Origin: Christiangramia crocea
GTDB taxonomy: Bacteria; Bacteroidota; Bacteroidia; Flavobacteriales; Flavobacteriaceae
Reading direction: 5' to 3'
Assembly: GCF_022410465.1 (NCBI RefSeq)
Contig: NZ_JAJSON010000007.1
Location: 85,575 to 149,574 of the forward strand
Length of the DNA stretch: 64,000 bases
Program-made: the position numbers and the translations under genes
The notes under the pieces: generated by a model
What the model was told of the DNA's origin: nothing
Databases searched by the model: none
Seen by the model: only the letters and a program-made list of their open reading frames with translations
In this document: positions 37,301-47,054 of the stretch, one piece after another
Position numbering within the stretch: position 1 is the first letter of the stretch
How the letters are laid out: each line of letters opens with the position of its first letter

Positions 37301-38163
37301 AATTTATAAGACCGATGTTTTAAGTAAAAAAATGCATATTTCAAGCCTTTTAAAATATGGTAATTCTTCAGATTACAGAATAAAATAGTTTTGTGTGCCA
37401 TTTTAATCTTATTACTATAATATTCAGCGATCTCAAGATTATTATTTGAAATATGATAATCCCTGATGACCTGGTATGAAATAATTTTTGATTCTAACCT
37501 CTTTAGTTTACTGGTCATGCTCCAGACTCCACCTTCATGTACCCGGTAACAGGCGGGTTCAACTTCTACATAACCTCCTTTTCCTTGAGTCCCCAGAACA
37601 CTAATTAAAAAGGTATCCCCATTTGTTATATTCTCTATTTCAACTGGAATAAAACCCAATCTCCTGTAACACAGCGTTAAAGGTAAAGGCTGATTTCCCT
37701 TCATAAGAGCTTCCCGAGACAATTCTTTTGGCGGATTTCCATTTGCGAATTTGCCCAAGACCTTTCCTTTTACATCTATAGAAACTGCATCATGATAACA
37801 AAGAATATACTCTGGATTCCTCTCCAAAAACTGAACCTGTTTTTTAAGTTTAAAAGGGTCATTCCAGTAATCATCCCCTTCGCAAACTGCTATAAATTTC
37901 CCCGAGCCAGTATTATATGCTTTAATATAGTTACGATTAGCTCCCAGATTCATTTCATTCTTAAAATATTTTATGAGAGAACCTCTGGGATGATCTCGAA
38001 TGATCTTATTAACAACTTCATGTGTTTTATCAGGGGAATTATCATCAGCTATAATTAATTCAAAATTAAAATCTGTTTGTTGTTCCAGCACACTATTTAT
38101 AGCCTGTCCTATAAACTTTTCATGTTTATAGGTAATCATTATGACACTAACTCTCGGAATCAT
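37297..38163 (-). CDS. GT2 glycosyltransferase
   Basis: 288-residue GT-A enzyme with SVIMITYKHEKFIGQAINS at residues 5-23, LIIADDNSPDKTHEV near 38 and the DxD-like CEGDDYWNDP near 94. The DDNSPD and EGDDYW variants are typical of the large GT2 group in Bacteroidota and Campylobacter capsule loci. It overlaps GNAT (38160) and GT2 (37300) genes by 4 bases each, so it sits in a strictly coupled string. Confidence 0.92.
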   Translation of the reverse strand: MIPRVSVIMITYKHEKFIGQAINSVLEQQTDFNFELIIADDNSPDKTHEVVNKIIRDHPRGSLIKYFKNEMNLGANRNYIKAYNTGSGKFIAVCEGDDYWNDPFKLKKQVQFLERNPEYILCYHDAVSIDVKGKVLGKFANGNPPKELSREALMKGNQPLPLTLCYRRLGFIPVEIENITNGDTFLISVLGTQGKGGYVEVEPACYRVHEGGVWSMTSKLKRLESKIISYQVIRDYHISNNNLEIAEYYSNKIKMAHKTILFCNLKNYHILKGLKYAFFYLKHRSYKL

Positions 38164-38570
38164 AGTAATTTCTTAATCATAAAGATTCTTTGCTCTCTGT
38201 CTTCTACAGAAGAAAATCCCCGTTGATGGTAAAATTTCAATGCCTTTTCATTGTTTTTGATTACCTCCAGACCGAGTTCCCTGAAATCATTATTTTTAAG
38301 GTATGCTATAGAACTGTCTAAAAGGATTTTCCCCAATCCTCTATCCCTGTATGACTTTTTTACACCAATGAAAGAGATAAAACCTTTTTTACGCTTCTTA
38401 TCGTTGCCATAAAATGCTATGCACCCAACTAAGTCCTCATGAGAATACTGTAAAATGACTTCAGCATTTCCCAAGAGTCTGTTCACATATTTTTCAATAC
38501 TTTCCTCAATTAATTCACCGTTGAACTCCAAATTTATTTCTGTGATCAATTTGATTAGATCTTCTTTCAT
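38160..38570 (-). CDS. small GNAT-family N-acetyltransferase
   Basis: 136-residue single GNAT domain. The acetyl-CoA binding loop KKSYRDRGLGKILL is near residue 75 and the C-terminal NEKALKFYHQRGFSSVE near 110 is the classical motif B. It lies between an ATP-grasp ligase gene and a GT2 gene. Together with the aminotransferase and ligase upstream it may modify an amino sugar or an attached amino acid. Acceptor unknown. Confidence 0.85.
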   Translation of the reverse strand: MKEDLIKLITEINLEFNGELIEESIEKYVNRLLGNAEVILQYSHEDLVGCIAFYGNDKKRKKGFISFIGVKKSYRDRGLGKILLDSSIAYLKNNDFRELGLEVIKNNEKALKFYHQRGFSSVEDREQRIFMIKKLL

Positions 38571-38624
38571 TGTAACTTAATTTAAATCTTCATTACCTAT
38601 TTTCTCATTGCATTAAACCCTTAT

Positions 38625-39827
38625 TCAGGAAAGATTTATTTTAATTAATTTATCCCGATTCTCCATTAAATGTTCAATTTGTTCGGTGGTATCAAAATTA
38701 AAAATCAATGTCCCAATAGCATAATTTGCTGAAGAAAATGGATAAATTCTATCCCCAATATCTACCCACAAATCCTTTTCTTTAAGGTATGGGTTTAGAG
38801 ATGAATGAATTTCCATTCCAGCAAATTCACCCTCATCCTTACTGTAAAGGATTAATTCGCACCAATTTCCTTTATAATTCACTTTTTCATTCATGGAAAT
38901 CTGTTCTCCCATCGCTCCTTGAATCGCATAACGAATAAGGTTTAGCCCAGACGCATTTTTTACCATTTCCGATAATCGATTTCCTCCACCTCTGGGAGAC
39001 ACTTCCATTATGTATGGTAGTCCATTAAGTCCCACCCTTACCTCAATATTAAAAAGAGAAGTCCCCAAATTAAGAAGACTTATTAATCTTTGAAGTTCCC
39101 TTTCGAGATAGTCCTGGTCTTTAGTTTCCATACTTGATGGCCAGCTATAAGCAGAAGGAGTGTAAGGGTTTTCAGAATTAGCATTGAAATATTGATTTGA
39201 AAAGGTCACCACTTCTAAATTACCATTAAGTGAAAAACCGTCAGAATCAGAAGCATAGTCTTTAACTTCAATAAACTCTTCAACAATAAAAGTATTTGAA
39301 ACAGAATTGAGAATCGCTGATCTAACAGCATATTCAAGTTCCTTCATACTAGTTACTTTCGAAACTCCTTTACTACCCGCCGAATCAACCGGCTTAACGA
39401 TTAGTGGAAAATTAAATTTAGAGATATTATCAACTGCGGCTGAATAAGTATGGAAAGTTTTTGCCAGTGGGACATTGAAACCATATTCTTTAAGAAAAGA
39501 CCTGAAAAGACCTTTATTTTGAAGAATCTCCACAGATTTTAATGGACAGCCCGGTAATCCCAGCTTTTCGGCAACATAAGCAGCCGTAAGTACTCCAGGG
39601 TCTACCGCAAACGACATTATCCCGTCTATTCCTAATTTCTGAGCCAATTTGAGTACAGCAATTCTGTCTGTAATACTAATATTATGGTACTCGTCAGAAT
39701 ATTGATGTGCTATATTTTCGGGTAGATAATCGCAGGTAATTGTATAATAACCTAATTCTTTAGCTTCTTTAATTACAGGGAGTAAGTAACGAAGTCCTCC
39801 TAATAACAATAATTTCTTCATAATCAA
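38625..39827 (-). CDS. ATP-grasp carboxylate-amine ligase
   Basis: 400 residues (398 if the second Met is used). The pre-ATP-grasp domain begins KKLLLLGGLRYLLPVIKEA, and the ATP-grasp core has VKPVDSAGSKGVSKV near 145, VEEFIEVKDYASDS near 190 and the metal-binding NIEVRV together with IMEVSPRGGGNRLSEMV near 275-300. It resembles CarB/PurT-like ligases that join a carboxylate and an amine with ATP. It overlaps the DegT aminotransferase by 4 bases, so it may couple an amino acid or hydroxy acid to the newly aminated sugar. A homologue is encoded at 48187-49332. Confidence 0.85.
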   Translation of the reverse strand: MIMKKLLLLGGLRYLLPVIKEAKELGYYTITCDYLPENIAHQYSDEYHNISITDRIAVLKLAQKLGIDGIMSFAVDPGVLTAAYVAEKLGLPGCPLKSVEILQNKGLFRSFLKEYGFNVPLAKTFHTYSAAVDNISKFNFPLIVKPVDSAGSKGVSKVTSMKELEYAVRSAILNSVSNTFIVEEFIEVKDYASDSDGFSLNGNLEVVTFSNQYFNANSENPYTPSAYSWPSSMETKDQDYLERELQRLISLLNLGTSLFNIEVRVGLNGLPYIMEVSPRGGGNRLSEMVKNASGLNLIRYAIQGAMGEQISMNEKVNYKGNWCELILYSKDEGEFAGMEIHSSLNPYLKEKDLWVDIGDRIYPFSSANYAIGTLIFNFDTTEQIEHLMENRDKLIKINLS

Positions 39828-40885
39828 ATACAGTCTACGATCAATTTAAGGTCCGTATCTTTCAAACCTTTATACAAAGGCAGGCATAAAATTCTTGAAG
39901 AAATATCTTCTGATATTTCCATTTTAATTTTTCCGGCAAAATCTACTGTATTCAAGGATGGATAGAAATATCTGCGTGGATATATATTTCGATCTTTTAA
40001 CCTTTTAAGAGATCTAAGAAGAGCATCTTCCGATTCCAGTATTACCGGATAATAACTATAATTCCATTCTGTTTTCTCCCGGATCTTTAGTCTCTGCATC
40101 CGGGAAAAGTCCAGGTTCCGGTCATAGAACTCCACTACATATCTTCTGGCTTCCATTATATCTTCCATATAGGGCAACACACTTAAACCCATCGCAGCCT
40201 GAAGTTCACTCATCTTGGCATTGATACCAACCCCATAAAACTCTTCTGGACCCTTATGACCAAAATTATGACCATAAAATAATTCCTCGTGAAGCTTAGC
40301 ATTTTGAGTAAAAAAAGCACCTCCTTCACCAGTATGAAAAATTTTGGTAGCATGGAAGCTACAGGTACTTAAATCTCCATAGTTAAAAATACTTTGACCA
40401 TCATATTCAACTCCAAAACAGTGAGCAGCATCATATATTACCTTAAGTTTATGTTTTTCAGCAATATTTTCTATTAATTCAATTGCGCAGGGATTTCCGA
40501 AAACGTGAGTTGCCAAAATAGCGGTAGTCTTTGAAGTAATAGCAGACTCTATTGTAGACTCATCAATAGTTAAATAATCAGGATCAATATCTACGAAAAC
40601 GGGGGTGCAATTTTCCCAAATTATAGCAGATGTAGTCGCTATATAACTAAAAGGAGTAGTGATCACCTCTCCACCATTAGCCAGAACCTTTAAAGCAATT
40701 TGAATGGGTAATGTTCCATTCGTAGTTAATGTCAAATAAGGAACTTTAAACCTGTTCTTTAATTTCATTTCCAACTCCTGAACCAGTTCCCCTCTGTTGG
40801 TAAGCCATTCGTTCCCCCATATACGGCGAAGATGTTTTCTGTATTCCTTCAAAGGCGGGAAAAAGGTTTTAGTTACATTGATCAT
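39824..40885 (-). CDS. DegT/DnrJ/EryC1/StrS sugar aminotransferase
   Basis: 353-residue PLP enzyme. The cofactor region YDAAHCFGVEYDG is near 150 and the PLP lysine is in SFHATKIFHTGEGGAFFT near 178-195. It is distinct from the PglE-like and WecE-like enzymes of the same locus, so a third 4- or 3-amino sugar is possible. It is coupled by 4-base overlaps to the ATP-grasp ligase (downstream) and the Wzx flippase (upstream). The keto-sugar substrate is unknown; RfbB product or PglF product are candidates. Confidence 0.9.
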   Translation of the reverse strand: MINVTKTFFPPLKEYRKHLRRIWGNEWLTNRGELVQELEMKLKNRFKVPYLTLTTNGTLPIQIALKVLANGGEVITTPFSYIATTSAIIWENCTPVFVDIDPDYLTIDESTIESAITSKTTAILATHVFGNPCAIELIENIAEKHKLKVIYDAAHCFGVEYDGQSIFNYGDLSTCSFHATKIFHTGEGGAFFTQNAKLHEELFYGHNFGHKGPEEFYGVGINAKMSELQAAMGLSVLPYMEDIMEARRYVVEFYDRNLDFSRMQRLKIREKTEWNYSYYPVILESEDALLRSLKRLKDRNIYPRRYFYPSLNTVDFAGKIKMEISEDISSRILCLPLYKGLKDTDLKLIVDCI

Positions 40886-42318
40886 TTATTAAAGACTAAA
40901 ATTCTAAGTTGCTCATATAGTTTTTTCTCGAAAGCATAGCTTAGCGGCAAATATATAACTCCAAAGTTCAGCATTCCAGCTATTATTCTTATAATATCCT
41001 TAAAATTCTTTAGCAAATAGAAATCAACCATATAACAGCTAAGCCCAGCCAAGCCTGCAAAAATTAAAATAGGAATAAGATCTTTTGTTTGATCTATGGC
41101 AGAATAGGAAATGAACCTGCCTGTATATTGAGAATTAATGAAAAAGCCAGCCAATGCAATAATTACCTGCCCCCAGAGGAGAGCATAAATCCCAAAGGGG
41201 ATTGTTGATACTATAACAAGTGTTATAATGATTTTTTTTATTATTTCCAGTTTTAGAAACAGATCACTCCTACCCTTAACTTTTAAAACATTTAAATTAT
41301 AAGCATTTATCGGATAAAGAATTCCTACAATGCACAAAATTTGAAAGTAGGGAACTGCAGGCAACCATTTCGCCGTAAATAAAAACCTAAATAAGGGTTC
41401 GGCTATAACGCTTAACAACACCATAGTAGGAGCAATAATAAATAAAACAAGTTTCATTAAACGACTATAGACATCTTTTAAGCGCACGTCATCCTCCTGG
41501 ATCTTCGAGAATAGTGGGTATGTAACCTTATTTAAGGCAGAAGAAAGGTTTTTAATAGGTAATTGCTTCATGGTTTCCGCCCTGGTGAAATATCCTACTT
41601 GGGCAGGTGCAAAGAATTTCCCTATAATTATCAAATATGCATTATTAAATAAAGTATTCAACAAGCCAGATGCCGCCAACTTAAAACCAAAACTAAAATG
41701 TTTTTTAAAGAGTTTGAGACTAAAAGAAAAATTTGGTCGCCAGGAGGAGAAAATCCAAAATAATATAGCGCTAACAAAACTCATAACAATTTGACTCCAT
41801 ACCAAACTCCAAACCCCATAATCCAGATAAGCCAAAGCTATTCCTATCCCTCCACCAATTATGGTAGCAGGCAATGTTATAATCGTTTGGATTTTAAAGT
41901 TAAGATTCCTGGTAAACCTTGCCTGTTGCACGGCCGAAAATCCATTGATTATAAACACTATACAATAAAGCCTTGTCAGTGAAATTAAGATAGGCTGATC
42001 ATAAAAATCAGCTATATATGGTGCTCCCTGATAAATCAAAAAGTATATAACAAGGCTGGTAATTAGATTAAAATAAAAGACTGTGGAATAATCTGCATTT
42101 TCCAAATGTTGAGCACGGATGAGAGATTGTGTCAATCCGGATTGCACCATAGTTTGACCCACAGAGATAAATATGGCAATCATGCCTATCAATCCAAATT
42201 CTTCCGGCATTAAAACCCTAGCCAAGACCAGTGAGACTCCAAACCCTACAATTTGATTTCCAAATTGCTGGGCAAATGTCCATACCATTCCCGCACGAGC
42301 TTGATTCCTTAAAGTCAT
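40882..42318 (-). CDS. wzx: Wzx-type oligosaccharide flippase (MOP superfamily)
   Basis: 478-residue protein with about 12 to 14 membrane helices. The N terminus (GMVWTFAQQFGNQIVGFG, then SLVLARVLMPEEFGLIGM) is typical of the WzxC/Polysacc_synt family of the MATE/MOP superfamily. It should flip the lipid-linked repeat unit to the periplasmic side before polymerisation. It is the only flippase gene in the window, and it overlaps the aminotransferase gene by 4 bases. Confidence 0.93.
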   Translation of the reverse strand: MTLRNQARAGMVWTFAQQFGNQIVGFGVSLVLARVLMPEEFGLIGMIAIFISVGQTMVQSGLTQSLIRAQHLENADYSTVFYFNLITSLVIYFLIYQGAPYIADFYDQPILISLTRLYCIVFIINGFSAVQQARFTRNLNFKIQTIITLPATIIGGGIGIALAYLDYGVWSLVWSQIVMSFVSAILFWIFSSWRPNFSFSLKLFKKHFSFGFKLAASGLLNTLFNNAYLIIIGKFFAPAQVGYFTRAETMKQLPIKNLSSALNKVTYPLFSKIQEDDVRLKDVYSRLMKLVLFIIAPTMVLLSVIAEPLFRFLFTAKWLPAVPYFQILCIVGILYPINAYNLNVLKVKGRSDLFLKLEIIKKIIITLVIVSTIPFGIYALLWGQVIIALAGFFINSQYTGRFISYSAIDQTKDLIPILIFAGLAGLSCYMVDFYLLKNFKDIIRIIAGMLNFGVIYLPLSYAFEKKLYEQLRILVFNK

Positions 42319-42328
42319 ATTTTACTTA

Positions 42329-43912
42329 CTAATTATTGGAGTCTTCAAGCCTATAAATGGTAAATTCCGATAATTCTACTTTTCTTAAAATAAATTTATT
42401 ACCAGTAAGCTTTTCCATCATTTCCTTTTTAAAAGGTCTTTCCTTATCTTCAAGAAGCAATAAGCTTTCCTTCGATATATCGTTATCTTCAATATAATTT
42501 AGGGTAAAATCATTAAATTTAAATTGGTAATAGGGTGGTTTAGCACCTGTAATCAAAACATACCCCCATAAATCTGGAGTAGACACCAAAACATTTTCCT
42601 CTCCCTTAAGATAAGGGTAGGCTTCCCTTAAATTTTCAATACGTTCGTTATCAAAATAAATCGTGGCATCTTTAAACTCAAAAGGGTGATTCTGCTCAAT
42701 CATTTTATAGCCGCCTTCCCAAGCCGGCCTATAGGGGTAACTAAAGAATGATAAGGTTGCTATAATTACTGTTGCAATAAATCCTAATGTCAGAAGTTTC
42801 CCCTTTTTTGAGTTTAATTGAAGGCCCAAGTAAATACTTCCTACCAAAATGAAAGGAAAATAGAATACAGCTTTGATAAAAAGATTTACATCAGTTCCAA
42901 AAGAGGCGAAATAGGGTAGGACCAGTAATAAAATTGCATAATAAGTTTTAATAGTAATTTTATTCTTAACAGTATAAGCTATAATTAATCCTGCTAAAAA
43001 ATAAAAACTTAATATAGGGAAAAGTGTATATTTGTGAATAATTCCATTATATATAGTATAACTCAAGAAAAGTAAGCTTGCGCTAAACAAGGTATATTTA
43101 ACCCAACTTGGACGGGATAATTTTGTTGAAGCAATTGTAATTATAATTAACGGAATTAATATTCCTCTTAAAATTTTTTTATGCCAAATTATAAGTCCTG
43201 AAGAACCATGATCTTTATCATAATTAAGTGCTTCCATGGCCTTTAAAATACCAGAAATAAATTCCTGTGGGCTCTGTAAGAAGATAAAATAAAATAAAAA
43301 TAAGGTCATTCCACCCAAGCAAATCCAAATAAACTGCTTCCAAAATTGCTCTTTATTGTTTAAAAATAAAAAAAGTAATAAAGGAACTATAAAAATATTA
43401 TTTGTAATCATTACAAAAGTTAGACAGGCAAAAAAGAAGCCAACTATAAAAAGAAAAATATTCTTTTTATAAAAAAGGAACAAACTAAGACATGTGATTA
43501 AACCATTAAATATTAGCAGATTAATGGAGGTGTGATTAGGTGTAATACCAGAGGGGGAGTAAAGTGCGAATTGAGATATTACGCACCAAATTCCTAGCAA
43601 TCTAGGTGATAAGGAAAAGTTTAAATATAACGCAGTAGTGTTCCCCATTAAATATGCACTACTTCCAGCAAAAAATATCAATAAATACTTAGTATGCACA
43701 TAATTGTCCAGAATGAAGGGAGAATATAGTATGTTCCAATAAGTTGTTCCAATCTTCTCTATTCCAGGAATAGTTCGCAAAACGAAATAGGCTTCATCAG
43801 AGAAAATCATACCTCTATTCAAGGACCATAGAACTTGAAAAAGGACTAATACCAATAGGATAAGACTTAATATCCAGGAAAGTCGTGAATTAAAAATTTT
43901 AGATAAGTTCAA
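42329..43912 (-). CDS. GT-C-like polytopic membrane glycosyltransferase
   Basis: 527-residue protein with about 11 membrane helices and a C-terminal soluble domain (about 410-527). Helix 1 is followed by the loop FSDEAYFVLR with an Asp-Glu pair at residues 39-40, as in GT-C (PMT/ArnT-like) enzymes that use lipid-phosphate sugars in the periplasm. A DPM1-like GT2 gene at 45988-46941 could make that lipid-linked donor. The specific family is not identified. It overlaps the WecE-like gene by 14 bases. Confidence 0.65.
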   Translation of the reverse strand: MNLSKIFNSRLSWILSLILLVLVLFQVLWSLNRGMIFSDEAYFVLRTIPGIEKIGTTYWNILYSPFILDNYVHTKYLLIFFAGSSAYLMGNTTALYLNFSLSPRLLGIWCVISQFALYSPSGITPNHTSINLLIFNGLITCLSLFLFYKKNIFLFIVGFFFACLTFVMITNNIFIVPLLLFLFLNNKEQFWKQFIWICLGGMTLFLFYFIFLQSPQEFISGILKAMEALNYDKDHGSSGLIIWHKKILRGILIPLIIITIASTKLSRPSWVKYTLFSASLLFLSYTIYNGIIHKYTLFPILSFYFLAGLIIAYTVKNKITIKTYYAILLLVLPYFASFGTDVNLFIKAVFYFPFILVGSIYLGLQLNSKKGKLLTLGFIATVIIATLSFFSYPYRPAWEGGYKMIEQNHPFEFKDATIYFDNERIENLREAYPYLKGEENVLVSTPDLWGYVLITGAKPPYYQFKFNDFTLNYIEDNDISKESLLLLEDKERPFKKEMMEKLTGNKFILRKVELSEFTIYRLEDSNN

Positions 43913-45047
43913 ACTTAGTTTGTTTTATATTTTTAATAATGTTCTCTAAATCATTATTATTCAACGCCAAAAAAAATGGTAATCTTACCAAGACATTAGA
44001 AAAATGATCTGAATTAGGTAAAATTATATCCCGGCAATTCTTACTATAGAAATCACTTTTATGTAAACTTAAATAATGAAATACCGCATGAATATTATTT
44101 TTTTTAAGATGATCAATCAATGATTTTCTTTGCTTTCCATTTTTACATACTATATAGAACATATGTGCATTGTTAGATCCGTATGTAGGAATATAAGGTA
44201 GATGACATTTATTTATTTCAGCCCAGGATTGGAGTTCATTAAAATACTTATTCCATATTTCAATCCTCCTAAACTGGATTTCTTCTAATTCTTCCAACTG
44301 CGCCCAGAGAAAAGCAGCAATAATTTCAGAAGGCAAAAAAGAACTTCCTATATCTACCCAGCCATATTTATCTACCTCTCCTCTAAAAAAAGCTGACCGA
44401 TTCGTTCCTTTTTCCCAGATAATTTCAGACCGCTCTTTAAACCTATCATCATTTACCACCAGCATCCCTCCCTCTCCTGAGATTATGTTCTTTGTTTCAT
44501 GGAAAGAAAATGCCGCTAAGTGGCCTATAGTACCCAAAGCTCTTTTTATGCCATCCCGTCCAGTATAATAACTATCAATAGCCTGGGCGGCATCCTCCAC
44601 TACAAAGAGATCATACTTGGCTGCAAGATCCATAATCTTATCCATATCACAGGCCACACCCGCATAATGCACTGGTACAATCACCCGAGTTTTTGAAGTT
44701 ATTAATTGCTCTATTTTTTCCTCATCTATCCCAGGATGATCTTTCCGGCTATCGCAGAAAATAATTTTTGCTCCCCGCAACACAAAGGCATTTGCAGTAG
44801 ATACAAAAGTATAGGAAGGCATGATCACCTCATCCCCTTCTTTAATATCTAAAAGTATAGCAGCCATTTCTAAAGCATCCGTACATGATGTAGTAAGTAA
44901 GCATTTCCCAAAACCAAAAGTATTTTGGAAATAATCATGACACATTTTAGTATATTTGCCGTTTCCGGAGAGTTTACCCGTCTTAACAGCATCATAAATA
45001 TAATGTGTTTCTTTTCCCGTAAGATGTGGTTTATTAAATGTTATCAT
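43899..45047 (-). CDS. WecE/RffA-type dTDP-4-keto-6-deoxyglucose aminotransferase
   Basis: 382-residue PLP aminotransferase. The PLP lysine stretch SFHETKNIISGEGGML near residue 180-195 is nearly the diagnostic WecE form, and FNKPHLTGKETHYI at the N terminus matches too. WecE aminates dTDP-4-keto-6-deoxy-D-glucose, the product of RfbB, which is encoded in the same locus, to dTDP-4-amino-4,6-dideoxygalactose. Together with the WecD-like acetyltransferase at 58256-59008 it gives a complete route to dTDP-Fuc4NAc. The sequence assignment is strong; the end product is inferred. Confidence 0.9.
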   Translation of the reverse strand: MITFNKPHLTGKETHYIYDAVKTGKLSGNGKYTKMCHDYFQNTFGFGKCLLTTSCTDALEMAAILLDIKEGDEVIMPSYTFVSTANAFVLRGAKIIFCDSRKDHPGIDEEKIEQLITSKTRVIVPVHYAGVACDMDKIMDLAAKYDLFVVEDAAQAIDSYYTGRDGIKRALGTIGHLAAFSFHETKNIISGEGGMLVVNDDRFKERSEIIWEKGTNRSAFFRGEVDKYGWVDIGSSFLPSEIIAAFLWAQLEELEEIQFRRIEIWNKYFNELQSWAEINKCHLPYIPTYGSNNAHMFYIVCKNGKQRKSLIDHLKKNNIHAVFHYLSLHKSDFYSKNCRDIILPNSDHFSNVLVRLPFFLALNNNDLENIIKNIKQTKFELI

Positions 45048-45060
45048 GGTTATTATTGTA

Positions 45061-45942
45061 TTATTTTTCCCTTAAATAAATGAAATACCCGACTATCCCA
45101 ATACACAATTTCGCTAAATAATTAAGGAGTGAAATAATTATTGCTATCGAAATATCTGCTCCGTACAAAACCAACAATCCAGAAAACGCCCCTTCTCTAA
45201 CACCAAGTCCACCTAAAGATATTGGTAAAACTGTAGCCATATAAACCAAGGGCATAATAAATAAAAAAGCTGAAAATGAAACTTCCAATCCGAAATATTG
45301 GGTAAAAAGGAAAGCAATTATAATATCTCCCATCTGAGCAAATAAAGAAAGCCCAATTATTTTCCCCAAAAAAAAATAAGAAGTAGAATTTATGCTCTTA
45401 TCAAGAATCCATTTAAAAATGGGAAGGCAAATTAGAACAAGGACCGGGGTTAATCTAAGTATCCAGATAGAAAAGTATTTACTCAATTTCATCTGTTCAG
45501 GAAAATTCATAAACAACAAACTAAAAGATAAAAGTAGAAGCAACCCATATATACCACTTAATCTTTCCGAAATAGTTATCAAACTAGCAGATTTTATTTT
45601 TATATTAGAAATTTTAGATATTCTCCGGATACGTACCACATCCCCACCAATAGCACCGGGAAGAAAGATATTGAAAAAAGAAGCAATTAAATAAAGTCTA
45701 AAAAGTTTTGAAAAAGACACCTCTATTTCAAATAACTTAGATAGCAATAACCTCCACCTATAAGACATTACTGCAATTGCCATAGAAACTAAGAAAACTG
45801 AAATTAAAAGAGGTAATAAAACATCAATTTTCAGGAGGGAAATTTTTGCCAGGTCTAAGCTAAAAATCAGAAAAATTATAAGTATAAAAGAAAAAAAAAG
45901 TTTTACAAAAAAATGCAATTTTTTTCGATATTTTTCTCTCAT
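45061..45942 (-). CDS. UPF0104/lysylphosphatidylglycerol synthase transmembrane-family protein
   Basis: 293 residues with about eight membrane helices. The conserved LPGAIGGDVVRIRRI near 95 and PISLGGLGVREGAF near 240 are the two signature loops of the UPF0104 (AglD/LPG synthase TM) family. The soluble aminoacyltransferase domain of MprF is absent. In polysaccharide loci these proteins often lie beside DPM1-like GT2 genes, as here (45988-46941), and may help use or flip lipid-phosphate sugars. The exact role is unknown. Confidence 0.82.
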   Translation of the reverse strand: MREKYRKKLHFFVKLFFSFILIIFLIFSLDLAKISLLKIDVLLPLLISVFLVSMAIAVMSYRWRLLLSKLFEIEVSFSKLFRLYLIASFFNIFLPGAIGGDVVRIRRISKISNIKIKSASLITISERLSGIYGLLLLLSFSLLFMNFPEQMKLSKYFSIWILRLTPVLVLICLPIFKWILDKSINSTSYFFLGKIIGLSLFAQMGDIIIAFLFTQYFGLEVSFSAFLFIMPLVYMATVLPISLGGLGVREGAFSGLLVLYGADISIAIIISLLNYLAKLCIGIVGYFIYLREK

Positions 45943-45987
45943 ATATTTGAGTATTATGATAATTGTCCAAATTCTGATTTCAGGTAG

Positions 45988-46941
45988 CTAATTAGGATCT
46001 TGCTTTTCCTTGTTATTTCTTACCATGTCCTCCAGCTTAGGTTTTTGTTGCTCTCTAATTATTCTTATTAAATATTCCCCTATTAGGCCTAAAGCGAAAA
46101 GATTCAATCCTCCAAAAAAACTGATCAAGGATACCGTAGAAGCATATCCTGGAAAATTAATATCTATAAAAATTTTTCTAACAATAATCACTAATATGAA
46201 CAATAAAGAGGCGCCAAAAATTAAAGCTCCCATTAGGCCTAAAGACTTAAGTGGTAAAGCGGAATAGTGAATCAAGTTATTCAAAGTAAGGTTAACAAGT
46301 TTGGTAATCGTATAATTACTTGTACCAAATTCTCTATTTTTATGTTCAACCTGAATATTTTTTATATTATTTGTTGAACTTATAATCAAACTAGAAAGAG
46401 CCGGCATTGCATTATAATTTAATACAATTGTTCGTGCTAATTCTTTAGTCATTATTCGAAAGGAAGATTTCACCAATCCCTCTGGCTTATTGAGAAATAC
46501 CCTGTCAATCTTATTTACAATATAACTTCCTAAATTCCGCCATAAACTATGTTTTTTGTTTTTAAAGGAAGGCACCGCAAAAATTGCTTCAGTATCTTTA
46601 TTTTCTTTCATTGCCCTTATCAACTTTGGAACTTCTTCAACCGGATGTTGAAGATCATCATCCATTGTTAGAACATACTCTCCACTAGCTCTACTCATAC
46701 CTACTAATAAAGCTAATTGCTGCCCTTGATTCCTCCTCAATGTCACCGTCGATACATTATTGAACTTATTACTGATTTTTTCAAGAGTTCTTTGTGTATC
46801 AATAAAACAAGGACTGTCATTTACAAAAATTAACTCAAAACGAAAATTCTCCTTTGATTCCAGGATAGCAAATTTCTCCGCTATAGTCTCTAAACTTTTA
46901 GTGCTTTTATATACAGGTATAACAACTGAATAGTGTCTCAT
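45988..46941 (-). CDS. DPM1/GtrB-like GT2 glycosyltransferase
   Basis: 317-residue GT-A enzyme with SVVIPVYKSTKSLETIAEKF at residues 5-24, the metal-binding LTMDDDLQHPVEEVPKL near 90, and two C-terminal membrane helices (about 225-290). This is the dolichol-phosphate-mannose-synthase-like/GtrB/ArnC form, which makes polyprenyl-phosphate sugar. The product could feed the GT-C-like enzyme at 42329-43912. It is the first gene after a 113-base gap that holds no clear promoter box. Confidence 0.9.
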   Translation of the reverse strand: MRHYSVVIPVYKSTKSLETIAEKFAILESKENFRFELIFVNDSPCFIDTQRTLEKISNKFNNVSTVTLRRNQGQQLALLVGMSRASGEYVLTMDDDLQHPVEEVPKLIRAMKENKDTEAIFAVPSFKNKKHSLWRNLGSYIVNKIDRVFLNKPEGLVKSSFRIMTKELARTIVLNYNAMPALSSLIISSTNNIKNIQVEHKNREFGTSNYTITKLVNLTLNNLIHYSALPLKSLGLMGALIFGASLLFILVIIVRKIFIDINFPGYASTVSLISFFGGLNLFALGLIGEYLIRIIREQQKPKLEDMVRNNKEKQDPN

Positions 46942-47054
46942 TTTTATATCTTATTTTGGTTAAATATTGAAAAAAATCCCAATAAAAAACCTCTTATCCC
47001 TCGCAAGGAATACAAACATTTAAAGTTCTCTTTATAATTTAATAATGAGAATTC

